Program-made: the position numbers and the translations under genes
In this document: positions 26,577 through 35,950 of the stretch, in pieces
How the letters are laid out: the number at the start of each line of letters is the position of its first letter
How positions within the stretch are numbered: position 1 is the stretch's first letter
Notes under the pieces: generated by a model
Seen by the model: only the letters and a program-made list of their open reading frames with translations
Told to the model about the DNA's origin: nothing
The model's database searches: none
Assembly: GCF_009828115.1 (NCBI RefSeq)
Contig: NZ_WTYL01000004.1
Location: 1 to 64,000 of the forward strand
Direction of reading: 5' to 3'
DNA: 64,000 nt
DNA from: Allopontixanthobacter sediminis
Lineage (GTDB): Bacteria > Pseudomonadota > Alphaproteobacteria > Sphingomonadales > Sphingomonadaceae

Positions 26577-28427
26577 TCAGCCCCCCGCCTTGCCGGTCAG
26601 TTCGCAGATCGCATAGCCGAATGGCGGCAGGGTAATCACTGCCGAGCCGGGGGCGGCGAGGGCGGCGGGGCATTGCCCTGCCAGCGGATTGATCCCCCCC
26701 GATCGGTAGTCGATCGCAACGGCGCGCGTGATCGCGGACGCGCTGCTGTTGTACGCCAGCAGGATGCGCTGGCCGCTGGCGGGATCGTGCCGCGTCACCG
26801 CGAGCAGGCCCGGCTCGGTATCGTAATCGCGGATCACGGTTTCGCCGTAACGCAGGGCCGGATTGTCCGCCCTGAGCTCGGCCAGCGCGGCGATCTGCCG
26901 GTACAGCGGATGGGAAGGGTCAAAATTGTCCTGGGCTGTCGTGGCATCGCTGCCGATCAGATCGTTGTCATTATACGCGGCCACACGGCTTTCGAACATG
27001 TCCTCCCGCGCTAGTTGGTCGTTGCCGTCCGACACGAAGCCTTGTTCGTCGCCGTAATAGATCACCGGCACGCCGCGCAGCCCGATCAGCAGCGCGTTGC
27101 CGAGCATCAGCCGCTGCAGCAATTCTTCCTCGTCCGCACCCGGATTGGCCTGCTTCACGAACATCGAGAAGCGGCCGAAATCGTGGTTGCCGAGGAACGT
27201 CGGCAGGCGCAGCGCGGTTTTCGCACCGCCTTGGTACAGCGGGTCATCTTCCAGCATCCGGGCCATCGCGGCGGGCGGCATCTTCCCGGACACGATCCCC
27301 TGCGCCGCCGCGGCGAACGCCATGTCGAGGTTAGTTGGCAGTGCGGAAATCCGGGTCCAGCGCGCCAGCAGCGCCGGATCGACATCCTGCGTGGCGACTT
27401 CGCCGAACATGTGGAAATTGGGTATCCCCGCCGCGGCGGCGCGCTGGGTCATGGCGGGAACGAACGCGTCCCAGAATTCGGGATTGACGTGCTTGGCGGT
27501 GTCGATGCGAAACCCGTCGATCCCGAAGCGGTCAATCCAGCTGCCATAGATATCGATCATCCCGGCCAAGACACGGGGATGCTCCGTAAACAGGTCATCG
27601 AGCCCGGCGAAATCACCGAACACCGCGCTCTCGCCGACCCAGAACGTGTCGCCCCGGTTGTGGTAATATTGCGGATCGTTAAGCCATGCGGGCATCTTCA
27701 CCTGTTCCTCGCCGCGCGGAACGTACGGGGTGTAGGCATAGGCGGGATCGGTCAGCTTGGCCCAGTTTTCCGGTGTGTCGACTTCATGGCCCAGGAAGCC
27801 GGGATTGATGGCCGCCCCGTTCACACCGTCGCGGGTGGAGTAGGGGTATTCGCCCAGGCTGCGATAGGCGTATTGTGCCGCGTCGCCTTCGCGGTAACGG
27901 ATCACGTCGGCGGTGTGGTTGGTGATGATGTCCATATAGACCTTCATCCCGCGGGCGTGGGCGGCGTCGACAAACGCCTTGAATTCGGCATTGGTCCCGA
28001 AATGCGGATCGACCTGGGTAAAGTCGGTGACCCAGTAGCCATGATAACCTGCGCTTTCATCGCCCTTGGGACCCTGGACCGGCTTGTTCTTGAAGATCGG
28101 CGCGAACCACACGGCGGTCACGCCCATGCCCTGAATATAATCCAGTTTCCCCGTAAGACCGGCCAGGTCGCCGCCATGGTAGAAACCCTTGTGTTCGGGA
28201 TCGTAGCCACTGGTCAGCCGGTCCGCCTTGTAACCGCCGAGGTCGTTGGCCGTGTCGCCATTCGCGAACCGGTCGGGCAGGACGAAATAGATCACCTCGT
28301 CTTCGGGCAGCCGGTCGCGGAAACCGGATTCCGATACCGGAGCGGCGGCTGCAGGCGGCGGAGTCTGCGCGCAAGCAGCGGCGCCGAGTGAAAGGGCAGT
28401 CAGCAGAAATGCAGCGGTGCGGATCAT
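26577..28427 (-). CDS. GH13 alpha-amylase, exported (periplasmic or lipoprotein)
   Basis: 616 residues from ATG 28427, which overlaps the upstream halogenase stop (ATGA) and has AGGAAA before it. The N-terminus MIRTAAFLLTALSLGAAACAQ is a signal sequence; the Cys at 19 with AAA before it is a poor lipobox, so lipid anchoring is uncertain. The barrel has GIDGFRIDTAKHV (nucleophile), HMFGEVAT (acid/base) and FLGNHDFGRF (third Asp). Similar enzymes cleave starch fragments and cyclodextrins outside the inner membrane. It would shorten glucans for the GH97 and GH13 glucosidases encoded downstream. Confidence 0.9.
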   Translation of the reverse strand: MIRTAAFLLTALSLGAAACAQTPPPAAAAPVSESGFRDRLPEDEVIYFVLPDRFANGDTANDLGGYKADRLTSGYDPEHKGFYHGGDLAGLTGKLDYIQGMGVTAVWFAPIFKNKPVQGPKGDESAGYHGYWVTDFTQVDPHFGTNAEFKAFVDAAHARGMKVYMDIITNHTADVIRYREGDAAQYAYRSLGEYPYSTRDGVNGAAINPGFLGHEVDTPENWAKLTDPAYAYTPYVPRGEEQVKMPAWLNDPQYYHNRGDTFWVGESAVFGDFAGLDDLFTEHPRVLAGMIDIYGSWIDRFGIDGFRIDTAKHVNPEFWDAFVPAMTQRAAAAGIPNFHMFGEVATQDVDPALLARWTRISALPTNLDMAFAAAAQGIVSGKMPPAAMARMLEDDPLYQGGAKTALRLPTFLGNHDFGRFSMFVKQANPGADEEELLQRLMLGNALLIGLRGVPVIYYGDEQGFVSDGNDQLAREDMFESRVAAYNDNDLIGSDATTAQDNFDPSHPLYRQIAALAELRADNPALRYGETVIRDYDTEPGLLAVTRHDPASGQRILLAYNSSASAITRAVAIDYRSGGINPLAGQCPAALAAPGSAVITLPPFGYAICELTGKAGG

Positions 28428-29968
28428 GAAGGAATTTTCCTGAGTTCGCCGCTCGGGCCGGGGGAGGGAGATACGGCGGGCGCGCAATACGCCCGCAAGA
28501 ATGGGGCATGGTCGGACATTTTTGCCGCCGTCTGGACATGGCGTTGCTCAAGCACCGTCATCATCGCGGCGAGGTCGCTTTCGGGAACGGTGTCGGCGAT
28601 CGGATGCCAGTGATCCGGCCAGATGCCTTGGCCGATCATGACCTGAACCCAGCCAGCATCGGTGAACAGTTCCTCATACTCGCGGTGGACGAAGCCGGCG
28701 GCGCGGAATTGACCGATCTTCCGCTGCAGGGTTTCCGGCACTTCGGCGGCGCGGCAGGCATCCCAGAATGGTTCGCCCACGCGGCCGTTCGCGTGATAGG
28801 GCAGGATCAGGAAATCGCGGATACTGGTCCATTCAAAGCTGGCCTGACGGTTGAATTCGTCGATCAGGGCAGGCTGCGGTACCGATCCCGGCAGCATGCC
28901 TAGGAACCGGGCGATGGCCGACTGGACGAGGTGGATCGAAGTCGATTCCAGCGGCTCCATGAACCCCGCCGCCAGACCCAGCGCGAGGCAGTTGCCCGAC
29001 CATTGCGTGCGCCGCATGCCGGTGGTGAACCGCAGCACCCGCGGTTCGTCCAGCGCAGCGCCGTCAAGATTATCGAGCAGGTTTGCCGCTGCCTCGTCAT
29101 CGGACATGAAGCTGCTGCAGTAGACGTGCCCGTTGCCGATCCGGTGCTGCAGCGGAATGCGCCAGCGCCAGCCGGCTCTGGTCGCAGTCGAGCGGGTGTA
29201 GGGCGTGAATTCCCCGGTGCCGGCGCAGGGAACCGCGACCGCGCGGTTGCAGGGCAGCCATTGCGACCAGTCTTCAAGTTCGGACCCCAGCGCGCCCTCA
29301 ATCAGCAATGCCCTAAAACCGCTGCAGTCGATGAAGTAATCGCCGGAGATGGAGGTGCCGTCGTCGAGCAATATCCCGGTCAGGGTGCCGCCATCCGGTG
29401 ACTTTTCGGCGCGGCTCACGGTACCTTCGACCCGGGTTACCCCGCGCGCATCGCAATACCGGCGGAGATAGGCGGCATAAAGACCGGCGTCGAAATGATA
29501 GGCCCACGGCATGTCGGGTGCTTGGGCGCCCGGCGAGGGCCGCCAGATCTGCATTTTGCCGGCCCTCGCGGCGGTTTCGTTGAGCGAATAGCGGCCGAGT
29601 TCCTCGGCGATGCCGGACGCATGGGCGCGGAGCCAATATTGGTGGAACGGCAGCAGGCCCGCGCCCTGGCCCACGCTGCCGAACGCATGCATGTAGCGGC
29701 TGCTGTCGCACGACCAGCCTGCGAATTCGATCCCCAGTTTGAAGCTGCCTCGGGTTTCGCGAAGAAACTCCGCTTCGTCGATCCCGAGCCCGGCGTTGAA
29801 CAGGCGAAGTTGCGGGATCGTTGCCTCCCCCACCCCGACGGTGCCGATGGCCTCGGATTCGACCAGCGTAATGGCCCGGTCGGTGAAGCGCGCGAGGGCT
29901 GCCGCCGCCATCCAGCCGGCAGTCCCGCCGCCGACTATGATGATACGCTGTTTACGCCCTTCATCCAT
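28424..29968 (-). CDS. flavin-dependent tryptophan halogenase-like protein 2
   Basis: 514 residues from ATG 29968, preceded by GGGACGG; an upstream TTG at 29980 would add four residues. IIIVGGGTAGW binds FAD, SFKLGIEFAGW holds the putative catalytic Lys, GWRWRIPL is the WxWxIP halogenase motif, and FMEPLESTSIHL carries the partner Glu. It is a divergent paralogue of the 21.4 kb gene rather than a recent copy. It sits between the TonB receptor and the amylase and overlaps the amylase start by four bases. Substrate unknown. No flavin reductase gene lies in this operon. Confidence 0.85.
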   Translation of the reverse strand: MDEGRKQRIIIVGGGTAGWMAAAALARFTDRAITLVESEAIGTVGVGEATIPQLRLFNAGLGIDEAEFLRETRGSFKLGIEFAGWSCDSSRYMHAFGSVGQGAGLLPFHQYWLRAHASGIAEELGRYSLNETAARAGKMQIWRPSPGAQAPDMPWAYHFDAGLYAAYLRRYCDARGVTRVEGTVSRAEKSPDGGTLTGILLDDGTSISGDYFIDCSGFRALLIEGALGSELEDWSQWLPCNRAVAVPCAGTGEFTPYTRSTATRAGWRWRIPLQHRIGNGHVYCSSFMSDDEAAANLLDNLDGAALDEPRVLRFTTGMRRTQWSGNCLALGLAAGFMEPLESTSIHLVQSAIARFLGMLPGSVPQPALIDEFNRQASFEWTSIRDFLILPYHANGRVGEPFWDACRAAEVPETLQRKIGQFRAAGFVHREYEELFTDAGWVQVMIGQGIWPDHWHPIADTVPESDLAAMMTVLEQRHVQTAAKMSDHAPFLRAYCAPAVSPSPGPSGELRKIPS

Positions 29969-30026
29969 GTACCGTCCCAAAAATCCCGATTTGCAAAATG
30001 TTCCGCTCGCCGGAATGCCAGCCCGA

Positions 30027-30077
30027 AAACAAGGGGCGGTCGCGGACTGCCGGAAAGCTGTCCGCGCGCCGCCCCTT
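30027..30077 (-). terminator. intrinsic terminator/attenuator between TonB receptor and enzyme genes
   Basis: AAGGGGCGG (30031-30039) pairs with CCGCCCCTT (30069-30077), and the inner CGCGGAC (30041-30047) pairs with GTCCGCG (30060-30066). On the minus strand the stem is followed by GTTTTC. It lies in the 119-base gap after the receptor stop and would reduce transcription of the downstream halogenase and hydrolase genes relative to the receptor. Confidence 0.7.
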
Positions 30078-30087
30078 CTTCAATAGA

Positions 30088-32886
30088 TCAGAACCTGTAG
30101 GTGAAACCAGCCAGGAAGCGGCGGCCGTATTCCTGGTTGTCGATCACCGCTTCCGGCACGGGCACATCGAATTGCGACACGAAGGGCGTGTTGGTCAGGT
30201 TCTGGCCCTGGAGATAAACCGACAGACCTTCGAGTGCGCCGCTGTCGAAATCATAGCCGATCTGCGCATCGATGATGGTTTCGGCCCGTGCCAGGCGGCG
30301 GGTCGGAGTCCCGCCGAAACCGGTGAAGTCGGCGAGGAACTGCGAACGGTAGCGCGCACTTCCGCGAGCGTTGAAGCCGCCGCGTTCGTAATAGAGCGTG
30401 CCGTTCGCGACCCACTTCGAGTACCCCGGGATCACGTCGACATTGTCGTTCGCATCCTTGATCTTGGTCTTGGTGTAACCAACCCCGCCGGTCGCACCGA
30501 AGCCTTCCAGGAACGAGAAGAAGGCGTCGAAGGGCACGGTTGCAGAGATTTCCGCACCATAGAAATCGCCGCCGCCGGTGTTGATCTCGGAATTGAGCAG
30601 GCCAATGGTCGTGGCCGGCGTCTGGCCCACGGGGATTGGCAGCCCTGCGTAATCGAACACCGTCTGCGATGCGTCGATGTAGCTGACGATGTCCTTGTAG
30701 AACAGTTGCAGCGCGATGACCCCGGCACCGTTGGCGAAGTATTTCTCGACGTTGAAGTCGACTGCGTTGGCGCGGTAGGGTCGCAGCAGCGGGTTGCCGC
30801 CGCCGCCCGAGATGTATGGGTAGAGGCCGGTCGGGCTCTGGTCGTCGATCGCGGTAATCACGCTGTAGCCGATGGCGGACCGGAGATCGTCGAGTTGCGG
30901 GCGCTGGATCTGGCGCGATGCGGCGAGGCGGAACACCCAGTCGCTGGCGAGCCGGTAGGAGAGGTTGAGGCTGGGCAAGACATCCCAGAAATCATCACCC
31001 AGCGTAACGTCGACGCGCTGGCCGTCCGCAAATGCAATGCCTGATGACTTCTGGTTGGTCGCGATCGCCTGGACACCGAAGTTACCGGTGAGGACGCCTG
31101 TCCCGATTTCCTTGTCGAGATCGACCTGCAGGTAAGCCGTCATCAGCTTTTCCGAAATCCGGTAGGCCTTGGCCGGGATGTCGTTCGAAGTGTTGATTTC
31201 CAGCACGTATGTTCCGTCGGCAATCAGGCCGCGCGGATCGTAGCTGACGATGGGACCGAGCCCGAGGTAATCGAGATTGGTCGGCTCCAGCAAAGCACTG
31301 GACGGGATCGCGAGTTCGGTCGCGCCGCCCGCCAGGCGGATCAGGGATTCGTCCGGGGTCAGGCTTTTGGCGCGGTCGGTATAGGCTAAGCCGAATTTAA
31401 CCGCGCTCAAGAAACCGTCGAGTTCCTTCTCGACGCCGAGGCGGTACTGCTTCAGTTCGTCTTCCAGGATCCGGTTGTTGTAATAGCCGGCCTGCGGAAC
31501 GGTCAGGCTGCCGCCCCAGCCAAGCGGATCGGTCAGGAAAATGAGCGACGGATCGCTGTAATCCAGGGTCGGGCTGAACACGGTACCGGTCGTGCCGGAA
31601 TTGAACCCGATGGTGTCGGTGGGATCGCCCGCCGCGAATTCGTCACCCACCCGGTTCGGATCGTCCCAGTTGAAACCGGTACCGGAATAGCTTTCGATGC
31701 TGAGTTCGTTCCGGTCGGTGCGCGAATATCCGAAATCGAAGAACGCGCTCCAGCCGTCTTCGCCTTCGTATTCGAGGTTAAGACCGCCGGAATAGAGGTC
31801 CGCCTTGCGCTGGAACACGTCGTTGCGGACCACGCCCTGCACGTTCTGGAATGTGCCGGAGGACGCGAAATCGCCGAACTCGGTCGGGGTGGTCGTGGCC
31901 GTGGCGGGATCGAAAGTCGTCCCGAACGCGCCGAAGCCGAGCGGCAATTCGATACCGCGCTTGGTGGAATCGTCATCGAAGTTGGAATAGAACCCATCGA
32001 CTGTCAGCGTCAGGGTCGGGGTAACCTCAGCCTGAAAGGTGCCGTTGACGCCGAACCGCTTGAGCTGGGTCGAGGTGACGAAGCTCTTCGATCCGCCGAT
32101 CACGAACGGGCTGCCGGGTGTGCCGCCCCCGCCATAGCCCCAGGCGTTGAATTCCTGCAGCTGGTACGGCTCGTCGGTGTAGGCCGCGGCCAGCGCGATA
32201 CCGATGGTGTCGTCCGCGAACTGGTCCACGTATGTGGCGTTGGCGCGGTAGCCGAATTCCTTCGACCCGGCGTTGAGCGCGCCCAGATCGGCGTAGGAAC
32301 CCTTGGCACCAATGGCGAAGATCTGCTTGCCGGCTTCGAGCGGACGGATGGTGCGCACGTCGATCGTACCAACGAGGCCTTGTCCGACCAGGCTTGCCGA
32401 AGGCGATTTGTAGACTACGACCTGATTGACCACCTCGGATGGGTACTGGTCGAATTCAACGGCGCGGTTGTCGCCGGTGGAGGTTTGTTCGCGGCCGTTG
32501 AGCAGCGTCTGCGAGAAGTCCGGACCAAGACCGCGGATCGCGATGACGTTGGCGCGGCCGTTCAGCCGCTGCGAGGTCACGCCCGGCAGGCGGGCAATGG
32601 ATTCGCCAATGGAATCGTCAGGCAGCTTGCCGATGTCTTCGGCGGTCACCGATTCCAAAATAAGGTCCGAACGGCGTTTTTCGTTGACCGAAGATTCCAG
32701 GCTGGCCCGGAAACCGGACACCACGATGACATCCTCGTCTTCGCTTTCGTCTTCCGTTGCCGCTTCGTTCACTACCGGTTCGGCGGCGTCCTGCGCGATT
32801 GCGGCGGACTGTCCAAAGCCGCCAGCCAGCGCGAGCGCCATGGCCGATCCACTGATTCCGTTCGTCAGAAAATTACGTTTTACCAC
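30088..32886 (-). CDS. TonB-dependent outer-membrane receptor, probable maltodextrin transporter
   Basis: 932 residues from a GTG with GGGAG eight bases upstream. A signal peptide (NGISGSAMALALAGGFGQSAAIAQ) is followed by the TonB-box-like DEDVIVVSGF, then a plug domain (LPDDSIGESIARLPGVTSQRLNGRANVIAIRG) and a 22-strand barrel ending in RRFLAGFTYRF with the terminal Phe. The plug style matches the sphingomonad/Caulobacter family that includes the maltose transporter MalA. Its neighbours (amylase, glucosidases, LacI, sugar MFS) indicate starch oligomers as ligand. The first in-frame ATG lies far upstream over the divergent promoter region, so the GTG is preferred. Confidence 0.92.
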   Translation of the reverse strand: MVKRNFLTNGISGSAMALALAGGFGQSAAIAQDAAEPVVNEAATEDESEDEDVIVVSGFRASLESSVNEKRRSDLILESVTAEDIGKLPDDSIGESIARLPGVTSQRLNGRANVIAIRGLGPDFSQTLLNGREQTSTGDNRAVEFDQYPSEVVNQVVVYKSPSASLVGQGLVGTIDVRTIRPLEAGKQIFAIGAKGSYADLGALNAGSKEFGYRANATYVDQFADDTIGIALAAAYTDEPYQLQEFNAWGYGGGGTPGSPFVIGGSKSFVTSTQLKRFGVNGTFQAEVTPTLTLTVDGFYSNFDDDSTKRGIELPLGFGAFGTTFDPATATTTPTEFGDFASSGTFQNVQGVVRNDVFQRKADLYSGGLNLEYEGEDGWSAFFDFGYSRTDRNELSIESYSGTGFNWDDPNRVGDEFAAGDPTDTIGFNSGTTGTVFSPTLDYSDPSLIFLTDPLGWGGSLTVPQAGYYNNRILEDELKQYRLGVEKELDGFLSAVKFGLAYTDRAKSLTPDESLIRLAGGATELAIPSSALLEPTNLDYLGLGPIVSYDPRGLIADGTYVLEINTSNDIPAKAYRISEKLMTAYLQVDLDKEIGTGVLTGNFGVQAIATNQKSSGIAFADGQRVDVTLGDDFWDVLPSLNLSYRLASDWVFRLAASRQIQRPQLDDLRSAIGYSVITAIDDQSPTGLYPYISGGGGNPLLRPYRANAVDFNVEKYFANGAGVIALQLFYKDIVSYIDASQTVFDYAGLPIPVGQTPATTIGLLNSEINTGGGDFYGAEISATVPFDAFFSFLEGFGATGGVGYTKTKIKDANDNVDVIPGYSKWVANGTLYYERGGFNARGSARYRSQFLADFTGFGGTPTRRLARAETIIDAQIGYDFDSGALEGLSVYLQGQNLTNTPFVSQFDVPVPEAVIDNQEYGRRFLAGFTYRF

Positions 32887-33013
32887 GTCGTCGTCTCCCA
32901 GTCCCACCGTGTTGTTAACGGCCTGCTTGTTCTCATTGGAAAGCCTGTCCGGCCCGGGGGCGGCTGCTTTTCGAGAGTGTCTTAGGAGGTAAAAATGGCG
33001 CTGCGATAGCCAG

Positions 33014-33023
33014 CATACGTATG
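33014..33023. promoter_or_regulatory. candidate LacI-family operator 1 (receptor/regulator intergenic region)
   Basis: The perfect 10-bp palindrome CATACGTATG lies in the 260-base divergent region between the TonB receptor and the LacI gene. A 9/10 match, CATTCGTATG, occurs in the leader of the MFS gene. LacI-family operators are short even palindromes of about this kind; the link to this regulator is inference. Confidence 0.5.
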
Positions 33024-33146
33024 TTTGTGCAGCGCAGCATGGCCGAGTGTCACGCATTTGCATCATCCCATGATGCGATAAAATGGCCGCAATATAGCTT
33101 TCGTAGGCCGCGACAATTCGTGCTAGAAAGAACGCGGGAGTGAGAA

Positions 33147-34187
33147 ATGGGTAGATTGCCCACGGGAAAGCCGACCAGCTTTGATATTGCCTATCTGGCG
33201 GGCGTTTCCCAGCCAACCGTCAGCCGTGCCTTACGCGGAGACAAGTCGGTCAGCGCGGCCACGCGCGAGAAGATCGAGCAGATCGCGCGGGAACTCAACT
33301 ACACGGTCGACAAGAACGCTTCTTCCCTGCGCTCGCAGCGGTCGAACACGCTGGCGCTTCTGCTGTTCGAAGATCCCACTCCCGACCAGAGCATGATCAA
33401 TCCGTTTTTCCTGGCGATGCTCGGTTCGATCACCCGCCACTGCGCCACCTGCGGCCTCGACTTGCTGATATCATTCCAGCGGATGGAGGATGACTGGCAC
33501 GTCCGCTACCAGGACAGCCACCGCGCCGACGGGCTGATCCTGCTGGGATACGGGGATTACGCATTATACGAAAGCCGGCTGGAACAGCTCGTGCGGCAGG
33601 GTACGCATTTCGTGCGCTGGGGTTCGGTCGGGGACGACAATATCGGCGCGACGGTTGGCTCTGATAATTTCGGGGCTGGCCGATTGGCGGGCGAACACCT
33701 GATTGCCCAGGGGCGCAGGAAGATCGCATTTCTGGGGCAGGCGGATGAACATTATCCCGAATTCGCCGATCGCTATCGCGGTTTGCGCGATGCGCTGGAC
33801 CAGGCCGGGCTGGGGTTCGACGAACGGCTGCGGCTGGATGCGTTGACAACCGAGGAAGAAGGCTACTGTGCAGCTCGCGCACTGCTGGCCCGCGAGACCC
33901 CGTTTGACGGCTTGTTCGCCGGCAGTGATCTGATCGCGATCGGCGCCTTGCGGGCGTTGGCGGAAGCGGGCCTGGCGGTCCCGGAGGATGTCGCGGTGGT
34001 TGGTTTCGACGATATCTCGACCGCGAGCGTGACCACGCCGCCGCTGACGACCCTGATGCAGGACACCAGGAATGCGGGCGCACTGCTGGTCGATACGCTG
34101 ATCGCCCAGATCGAGAATACGCCGCGGCCCGCAAGGACCTTGCCCGCCCAGCTGATCGTCCGGGCGAGCACCTCCGGGGCCGTCTAG
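33147..34187 (+). CDS. LacI-family transcriptional regulator of the starch locus
   Basis: 346 residues. The N-terminal helix-turn-helix and hinge (SFDIAYLAGVSQPTVSRALRG, then NYTVDKNASSLRSQRSNTLALLL) are followed by a periplasmic-binding-protein-like sensor domain ending in AVVGFDDIS...PLTTLMQD. It probably represses the receptor-enzyme operon and the MFS gene until a maltodextrin-derived sugar binds. Divergent from the receptor operon and followed 127 bases later by the MFS gene. ATG 33147 has GGGAG upstream. Two near-identical palindromes flank the gene, one in each controlled leader, consistent with local regulation. Confidence 0.9.
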   Translation: MGRLPTGKPTSFDIAYLAGVSQPTVSRALRGDKSVSAATREKIEQIARELNYTVDKNASSLRSQRSNTLALLLFEDPTPDQSMINPFFLAMLGSITRHCATCGLDLLISFQRMEDDWHVRYQDSHRADGLILLGYGDYALYESRLEQLVRQGTHFVRWGSVGDDNIGATVGSDNFGAGRLAGEHLIAQGRRKIAFLGQADEHYPEFADRYRGLRDALDQAGLGFDERLRLDALTTEEEGYCAARALLARETPFDGLFAGSDLIAIGALRALAEAGLAVPEDVAVVGFDDISTASVTTPPLTTLMQDTRNAGALLVDTLIAQIENTPRPARTLPAQLIVRASTSGAV

Positions 34188-34219
34188 GGCCCTTGGGTCC
34201 GGTCCCTTCAATTTCATCA

Positions 34220-34229
34220 CATTCGTATG
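34220..34229. promoter_or_regulatory. candidate LacI-family operator 2 (MFS leader)
   Basis: CATTCGTATG differs at one base from the palindrome CATACGTATG in the receptor promoter region. It lies 86 bases before the MFS start, after the regulator stop, so it could control a separate promoter for the transporter. Confidence 0.45.
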
Positions 34230-34314
34230 CAACTTGTCGCGGGCCACCGGGCGTGCCAGCCGTGCAACCTGAATGGCGGCAGAAGTTCGCCAAGGTGAAG
34301 GGAAGGGCCTGAGG

Positions 34315-35841
34315 ATGGATCAACTGCGCGCGAAGCCACGGCAAAGTTTCTGGGGCCTGTGGAACATCAGCTTCGGCTTTTTCGGTATCCAGATCGGCTT
34401 TGCCCTGCAGAATGCCAATATGAGCCGCGTGTTCCAGACGCTCGGAGCAAGCATGGACGATCTTCCGTGGCTGTGGGCTGCGGCGCCGCTGACCGGCCTG
34501 ATCGTTCAGCCGATCGTCGGCCATTTTTCGGACCGGACCTGGACCCGCCTTGGCCGGCGGCGACCGTATTTCCTGGTGGGCGCGGTGCTGGCCGCGGCGG
34601 CGCTGCTGGCAATGCCGCTGGCACCGCTGATCGCCGCCCCGCTGGTGTTTGCCGCTGCCATGCTGTGGATGCTCGACGCTTCGCTCAACATTTCGATGGA
34701 GCCGTTCCGCGCCTTTGTTGGCGACATGCTGGGGACCGACCAGCACAGCGCGGGCTATGCCGTCCAGACCGCCTTCATCGGAACCGGCGCGGTCGTCGGG
34801 TCGATCTTTCCGTTTTTCCTTGAACAGTTCGGAGTCTCGAACGTTGCCGCCGCGGGCGAATTGCCGGACACCGTGAAGTTCAGTTTCTGGTTCGGCGCGA
34901 TCGCGCTGTTCTGCGCCGTATTGTGGACGGTCGTGACCACCACGGAATACAGCCCCGAGGAAGTAGCGACCTTCGAAGGCCCGGCACTGGTGGACGAAAC
35001 CGGCCCCGCCCGCGCGCTGGCGGACAAGACCTATTATTCCCCCATGGTCTGGATCGCGCTCGGGATCGCCGTCGCGGCGGCGGTCGGCCCGCTGTCGCTG
35101 GAGAAGGAAGTGTTCCTGCTTGGCGGCCTGCTGGTGGTCTACGGATTGCTCAGTGGATTTGCGATCAGCCTGTCCAGACGGGGGAAGACCGCCAACATGC
35201 TGTCTTCCATCGTCGGGGATTTTTCGGGCATGCCGGACGTGATGAAGCGCCTTGCCGTCGTGCAGTTCTTCAGTTGGTCCGCGCTGTTCATCATGTGGAT
35301 CAACACCACGCCGGTGGTCACGCAATACGTCTTCGGCAGCACCGACACGGCCAGCGCGGCCTACAATGAAGGCGCCAACTGGGTGAATGTACTGTTCACC
35401 GTCTATAACGGTGTCGCCGCCATCGCTGCACTCGCCTTGCTGCCGGTGCTGTCGCGAAAATTCGGGCAGGTCACCACGCACTCGATATGCCTGGTACTGG
35501 GCGCGCTGGGTTTCCTCGGCTTTTTCGTGTTGCGTGATGCCTATGCGTTGATTGTGTGCGAGATCGGCATCGGGATCGCCTGGGCCTCGATCCTCGCCAT
35601 GCCCTACGCCATTCTCGCGTCGAACCTGCCGCAGCGCAAACTCGGCATCTACATGGGCTTGTTCAACATCTTCATCGTGGTTCCGCAATTGCTGGTCGCA
35701 ACGATCATGGGATCGATCATGAAGATATTTTTCCCGAACGAGCCGGTCTGGACGATGCTGTTCGCCGCCTGCGCCTTCCTCGTCGCGGCGATCGCGATGC
35801 AGCGGGTCGCCGCGGCCATTCCCCCGCGCCGGATGCAATAG
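34315..35841 (+). CDS. MFS sugar transporter (maltose/maltodextrin type)
   Basis: 508 residues with about 12 membrane helices. The segment GHFSDRTWTRLGRRRPYFLVG is the loop 2-3 motif of the GPH/SLC45-like branch, which includes MalY-type maltose carriers of Caulobacter. A long central loop (about 215-240) separates the halves. It would move maltose or small dextrins from periplasm to cytoplasm, where the non-exported GH13 glucosidase acts. ATG 34315 was chosen over 34273 because AAGGGAAGGG lies at ideal spacing. The substrate is inferred from the locus, not from residues. Confidence 0.88.
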   Translation: MDQLRAKPRQSFWGLWNISFGFFGIQIGFALQNANMSRVFQTLGASMDDLPWLWAAAPLTGLIVQPIVGHFSDRTWTRLGRRRPYFLVGAVLAAAALLAMPLAPLIAAPLVFAAAMLWMLDASLNISMEPFRAFVGDMLGTDQHSAGYAVQTAFIGTGAVVGSIFPFFLEQFGVSNVAAAGELPDTVKFSFWFGAIALFCAVLWTVVTTTEYSPEEVATFEGPALVDETGPARALADKTYYSPMVWIALGIAVAAAVGPLSLEKEVFLLGGLLVVYGLLSGFAISLSRRGKTANMLSSIVGDFSGMPDVMKRLAVVQFFSWSALFIMWINTTPVVTQYVFGSTDTASAAYNEGANWVNVLFTVYNGVAAIAALALLPVLSRKFGQVTTHSICLVLGALGFLGFFVLRDAYALIVCEIGIGIAWASILAMPYAILASNLPQRKLGIYMGLFNIFIVVPQLLVATIMGSIMKIFFPNEPVWTMLFAACAFLVAAIAMQRVAAAIPPRRMQ

Positions 35842-35950
35842 GGTCTGCACTTGGCCATTGCTGGAACACCATTGGGCACTAACGGTCGGCTCGATGGTAC
35901 TATTGCCATGTCCGGCACCGAAGCCGACCAGCAACAAGGGTACAGCGCAT

